A stretch of 64,000 nt of DNA, taken from Ursus arctos (taxonomy: Eukaryota; Chordata; Mammalia; Carnivora; Ursidae). Positions 60,306 through 64,000 of the stretch are shown here, in pieces; the stretch's first letter is position 1, and each line of letters begins with the position of its first letter. The notes beneath the pieces are model-generated. The model did not search any database and was not told where the DNA came from. It saw only the letters and a list, made by a program, of their open reading frames with translations. Position numbers and translations under genes: made by a program. The DNA lies in NCBI RefSeq assembly GCF_023065955.2, contig NW_026622808.1, forward strand, positions 43,970,475 through 44,034,474. The letters are read 5' to 3'.

Positions 60306-60588
60306 CCTCTATGAATTAGGTTTTTCTCTTTATTTCCAAGCAAACCTATCGTTATCCTTCAAACTGTAATTGAGTTTGTTTTATTCAGTAATTAACGACT
60401 AATTTTATTCACAGAAAAGTTTAATAAATAGGGAACAGTGGCATTCAAATAGAATGGGCTTTATTCCTCTTTATAGTGCATATTAACTCACAACAAAAAG
60501 TAGCTTAAGAAGTATCTGAGTTTTCTAGGTCCCTTTCCTTTAAAAGTCATTTTTATTTAGAAATTTGAAAATAAAAACCCAGATCCAG

Positions 60589-60786
60589 AGACACCTTGGT
60601 GGCTCAGTCAGTTAAGTGTCTGACTCTTGATTTCGGCTCAGGTCATGACCTCAGGGTCATAAGATTGAGCCCCACTGAGGGCTGTGTGCTCAGCAGGTGG
60701 TCTGCTTGAGATTTTCTCTCTCCTTCTCCCTCTGCCTGTTCCCCCTTCTAAAATAAAATAATAAAAAACTAAACAAAACAAAACCC
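60589..60786 (+). mobile_element. Old CAN-SINE
   Basis: Forward copy: ACACCTTGGTGGCTCAGTCA, 'ctcttgatttcggctcaggt', a CT-rich middle and an AATAAAA/AAACA tail. Diverged flanking duplication (aaacccagatcca / cctacccaggtcca). It lies opposite the reverse copy at 60918. Confidence 0.88.
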
Positions 60787-60917
60787 CTACCCAGGTCCAT
60801 GCTTAAAAAAAAAAAATCTCATATATGGTACAAAATGGTATAGAAAAGAAGTTCTTTTTAATATGATGTAAAAAAGAACACTAAAAAATTTATGGTCATA
60901 CTTCTGAAGCATCGACA

Positions 60918-61153
60918 ATGGTTTTTTTTTAAAAGATTTATGAGATAGAGCGAGTGAGGGAGAGAGTGAGAGAAAGATGTGAGGGGGGAGGGGGAGAGAG
61001 AGGAAGACAATCTCAAGCAGACTCCTCACTGAGCTCGCAGCCAGTTGCTGGCTCTTGGTTTCACTCAGGGCATGATCTCACAACTCCAAGATCATGACCT
61101 GAGCTGAAACCAAGAGCCAGAGGCTTAACCGACTAAGTCACTCAAGTGTCCCT
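60918..61153 (-). mobile_element. Old CAN-SINE, inverted partner of the copy at 60589
   Basis: Reverse-oriented: T-run, AAAAGATTTATGAGATAGAG, a GA-rich middle, 'gatcatgacctgagctgaaa', head 'gtcactcaagtgtccc'. Flanked by short TTGGTTT-like sequence. Longer than average because the GA-rich middle is expanded. Confidence 0.86.
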
Positions 61154-61154
61154 T

Positions 61155-62045
61155 GGTTTGTTTTATAAAACACATAAAAATCCATCTAGCTTTATGCCAT
61201 GCATTTTTAGCACCCGGTTTAAATCAGGAGTTGCCTTATCTTCTCCTTTCCAGTTTTGAGGGGCAGGACTATTTCCTAGATCATAAAGACTGGATTGCAA
61301 CTCTAGGCCATATATTCTAAGGCAGCACTTCCCAAAGAGTTCTGCTAAACAACAATCTTATTAAATACTCCAGAAGAAAGTGTTCCAGAAGAATGGTCAG
61401 TTGAGTTTCGAAAATGGTGTATCAAAATGCACAAAGTCCCTGAGAAGTTTTGCGGTAAGGAAGTCTGCTAGACTTTGATCAACTTAATTATTCTTTAATT
61501 TAAACTGAAATTTTTATTTTTTGCACTATACAATGCCCAGAGAATGAGGTGGAAACCCTGTTCTACACACATATAAAGAAAACCACCCGAAAGCAGTTAC
61601 ACTGCTGCCCAGGGGTCCACGCATTACAACCTTCCCCATAGGCGCACATGGGAAACATGGTAGCCTCCATGTTGTTTTCAAGTGCCAATGAGCTGTCTTC
61701 ATTCTATTCCCTTGGAAACGCAAGACTTCTTTAGTTCCAGGTGCCAACCCACTGCAAACACTCAAATGTCTCGCTCAAAATACATATGCAAACGAAACGT
61801 CTGACTTCTTCACTGAGAAGCAGCAAAATGATTTGGTTAGGGGCTAAAGTTGGGAATTCTGTCAGAAGATACAGTGTCCACAGAGGTTAATACTGAAAAG
61901 AGAAAACACAGCCCAATAGAACCATCCCCATTACTAAATTTTATGGAGGCATCTGGCCTCATCAAATGGAACTAGAGACAGCGGAAAATGCCGGCAAAGA
62001 GAATGAGCAGGCTAGGTCTACACTACACTTCATTCCTTAGTTCAT
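61155..62045. other. Intron, nothing recognised
   Basis: Unique sequence; no exon of CADPS2 or other gene seen. Confidence 0.5.
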
Positions 62046-62049
62046 GCAT

Positions 62050-62185
62050 TCCCTCACTCATTCACTTATCAGATTTTTTTTGGAATGTCATGATATGCCA
62101 AGACAGTGGAATACAGAAAGGAATAAGACAGACTTAGTCGCTGCATCCATGGAGCTTAAACCTAGCAAGAACAGATAAGGCTATT
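62050..62185 (-). repeat. L2 3' end
   Basis: Reverse L2: 'cattccctcactcattcact', 'gtcgctgcatccatggagct', 'taaacctagcaaga'. Confidence 0.65.
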
Positions 62186-62494
62186 TAAACATTTTGGGCA
62201 CAAAAGAGAGGGGGCTGGCATTTATTGATGCCTATGCTGAGCCCAGGTATTCTATGGCCTGTATTTCAGTCTTTTCTAAAGGGTCTCAAGAACTAGATAT
62301 TAATGTGCATTCTCCCAGGAAAAGGACTCTGGGGTCAGGAAATGCTGCTCCCTCCTGAAAACTTATAATACATATTAGCATTATTAAGATTCTGAGCAAT
62401 TCTAGAATTAATAAGCCTATTGAACTGCATTTAACTTTGTCTTTTACAACACAATATTTCACTGAAGAATATTCCACATGGCAGTTTGGGAAAT

Positions 62495-62680
62495 TTTACA
62501 TGTGAAACAACTTTATGGGGTAGGTACCATTATCACCCCCATTTTACAGATGAAGAAACTGAGTCTCGGTAAGGTTCAGGATGTTGGTGCAGTTCACACA
62601 GCTGGTAAAGTGGTATGACCCATTAGAAATGGAGTCTGTCTTGCCTCAAACTGAAGCTCTTTTGCTCTGCCATTATGTTG
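62495..62680 (-). repeat. MIR SINE
   Basis: Reverse MIR, well preserved: 'ccccattttacagatgaaga', 'aactgagtctcggtaaggtt', 'acacagctggtaaagtggta'. Confidence 0.85.
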
Positions 62681-62791
62681 GCTTCTTTCTTAAGTGCCTT
62701 GTTTGGTTTCCTAATTGGTCCTGACAATTAAATAACTCCGTGCCCTCACTTTGTTCCTTGTATGCATGGGACAGTTTAACACCTCGAGCCA

Positions 62792-62805
62792 CCACTAGGG
62801 GGCAG
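62792..62805 (+). promoter_or_regulatory. CTCF-like motif CCACTAGGGGGCAG
   Basis: The 14 bases fit CCASYAGRKGGCRS at every position. It lies between two MIR copies in non-repeat sequence. Strong in-silico match; occupancy unknown. Confidence 0.6.
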
Positions 62806-62884
62806 AGAAATGTCTACCCTCCTTCACCTGTCACAACTGGCTGATGTCTTCTAGACAGGCTATAACAGTGCCAGAGCCCTCCTC

Positions 62885-63110
62885 AAGAAATGAGAGCAAT
62901 GAGCGTGTCCTTATCCTGGCTCTGCCGATTAGTAGCTGTGTGACCTTAGGCAAGTTACTTAACCTCTCTGTGCTCCAGGTCTCTTCATCTGAATAATCAG
63001 TGTAATAAATCAACCTAAGGCTATCATGGGAATTCACTGAGACACTGGGTATAAAGTGCTCAGCTCAGTTCTTGGCACAGTTTCCTGAACAAACCCTCAG
63101 GAAATGGTAG
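62885..63110 (+). repeat. MIR SINE
   Basis: Forward MIR, well preserved: 'gattagtagctgtgtgacct', 'caagttacttaacctctctg', 'cagctcagttcttggcacag'. Confidence 0.87.
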
Positions 63111-63114
63111 CTGC

Positions 63115-64000
63115 TCTTTGTGTTATTAAACAAGCCCATGGTGGCTGTATTTCTGACATGGGCCACAGTGGGGCGTCAAAGATTCAGACGAGAATGTGCC
63201 AGATGGAACCATGTCCCTCTGCGGTATGGGTGCGGGGGTCCTACTCTATACTCTGTGCACTAGAAAGGAAGCGATCAAGGCTCCCATCTCTTGACAAATT
63301 TCCTTGGCTTCCCAATGTCATCAACATTACCCAGGGTCAAGTCCCTCTGCTCTGTTAGACTTTAATTAGAAGGAGTGACCGGAAGGCAGATGCTGCTGCC
63401 TGACAGCTAAATGATCTGAAGGGAGGATGAAAAAGGAAATGCAACCAAAGCTCTCTCAGACAGCCTGCATGATGAAGAAGGCCATCCTCAATCGAGGAGC
63501 TTGACAGCCCCACTGTATGAAATCCGAAAATATAAAGAGAAATCAAGTAATTACCTTTTCAAGTGCTAGAAAGAAAAAGCCAGAGAGTGAGCTTCCATGG
63601 AAACGAGGTTCTGTTTACTGCACTGGCCTTTTCCACCAAGGAAAGGAAAGATCAGCTGGCAAACCAGGCCAAGGGCAAACCTTTCCGCTGACAGCTCATT
63701 AGGGTTAAAATATGTACATGTGCATGAAGGCTCTTTACCTAATTAGACAAATAATCTTTCTACTAGCAGAGGTCAAGCAGAGGCAGCGTGGTGGTTGTCA
63801 TGATTTGCCTGCCAAGCAAAGGGACTATTTCCCTGCACTATGCTCTTAAAGTGATGGGGAGCTGAGCTCAGCACTGCCCAAGTGCTGACAGGTATCACCT
63901 AAGCCATCAGTTCCAGCCCATCCTGAGGCTTGGGATTCTCTCCAGCTCATGGCTGTGCCCCTTTAGGCCATGCAGAGGCTCAGACCAGCGTTGCTCTTGG
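63115..64000. other. Intron, repeat-free block at the window edge
   Basis: About 0.9 kb of moderate-GC sequence in which I recognise no repeat, with purine-rich and E-box-like (CAGCTG, CACCTA) stretches. Possible regulatory DNA; no exon with matching phase was found. Confidence 0.4.

Larger units (their letters stand above)
1..64000 (-). other. CADPS2: CADPS2 gene, internal part (introns plus three exons)
   Basis: The whole window lies inside CADPS2, transcribed right to left. Seen directly: three exons with AG/GT boundaries and one continuous reading frame. Known of the family: CAPS proteins prime dense-core vesicle exocytosis at the plasma membrane; they carry a C2 domain, a PIP2-binding PH domain and a SNARE-binding MUN/MHD1 region, and CADPS2 promotes neurotrophin release in brain. 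Neither end of the gene is in the window. The first visible exon begins with a coding acceptor, and the last visible exon ends in the middle of a codon. Intron lengths between visible exons are 18,201 and 4,388 bp. The gene contains all the repeats listed below; minus-strand elements are sense to its transcript and plus-strand elements are antisense. Confidence 0.9.

Noticed and set aside
1..64000. CRISPR array, bacterial operon, phage or other prokaryotic system
   Set aside because: Spliced vertebrate exons, SINEs and LINEs show nuclear mammalian DNA; the tandem arrays present are microsatellites.
1..64000. Endogenous retrovirus
   Set aside because: I looked for LTR pairs, gag/pol motifs and a tRNA primer site and saw none; all reverse-transcriptase traces are L1.
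1..64000. Intronless RING-finger genes known to be nested in human CADPS2 (RNF133, RNF148)
   Set aside because: No open frame of 250 or more codons and no RING cysteine pattern in the window; they would lie elsewhere in the gene.

Overview
This is a piece of mammalian nuclear DNA from a carnivore, most likely a caniform. It is AT-rich, almost all intron, and full of tRNA-Lys-derived CAN-SINEs (heads such as GGGGCGCCTGGGTGGCACAG) and carnivore-type L1 ends. The younger SINEs (GTGGCACAGCGGTTAAGCG head) look most like the bear/panda type to me. That species-level guess is from memory, not from a search.

The only protein-coding gene I can support is CADPS2 (Ca2+-dependent activator protein for secretion 2), on the minus strand. 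Three internal coding exons are visible, in transcript order 59427-59347, 41145-40912 and 36523-36402. They have consensus splice sites, compatible phases and a continuous peptide that runs from the linker after the N-terminal region into the start of the C2 domain. Everything else is intron: at least 4.6 kb upstream of the first visible exon, then 18,201 bp, 4,388 bp, and at least 36.4 kb downstream of the last visible exon. No promoter, first exon, last exon or second gene is visible.

The introns are layered with transposons. The oldest layer is L2, MIR and hAT-type DNA elements, found throughout. Next come eroded L1 fragments (18.6, 29.4, 37.8 and 39.6 kb). The large intron holds a nearly complete L1 (48.6-56.15 kb, minus strand, so sense to CADPS2) with a recognisable 5' end, ORF1 and ORF2. 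It was later interrupted by two L1 3' fragments and two CAN-SINEs, each with readable target-site duplications. Young CAN-SINEs are the last layer. Two inverted SINE pairs (46.5-46.9 kb and 60.6-61.15 kb) could fold into long hairpins in the CADPS2 pre-mRNA.

Nothing here resembles a novel enzymatic or defence system. The items most worth checking are the inverted SINE pairs, an antisense SINE about 450 bp upstream of a C2-domain exon, an old local duplication at 30.1/31.5 kb, two CTCF-like motifs, and a perfect 20-bp palindrome made of two forkhead-like half sites in a repeat-poor block.
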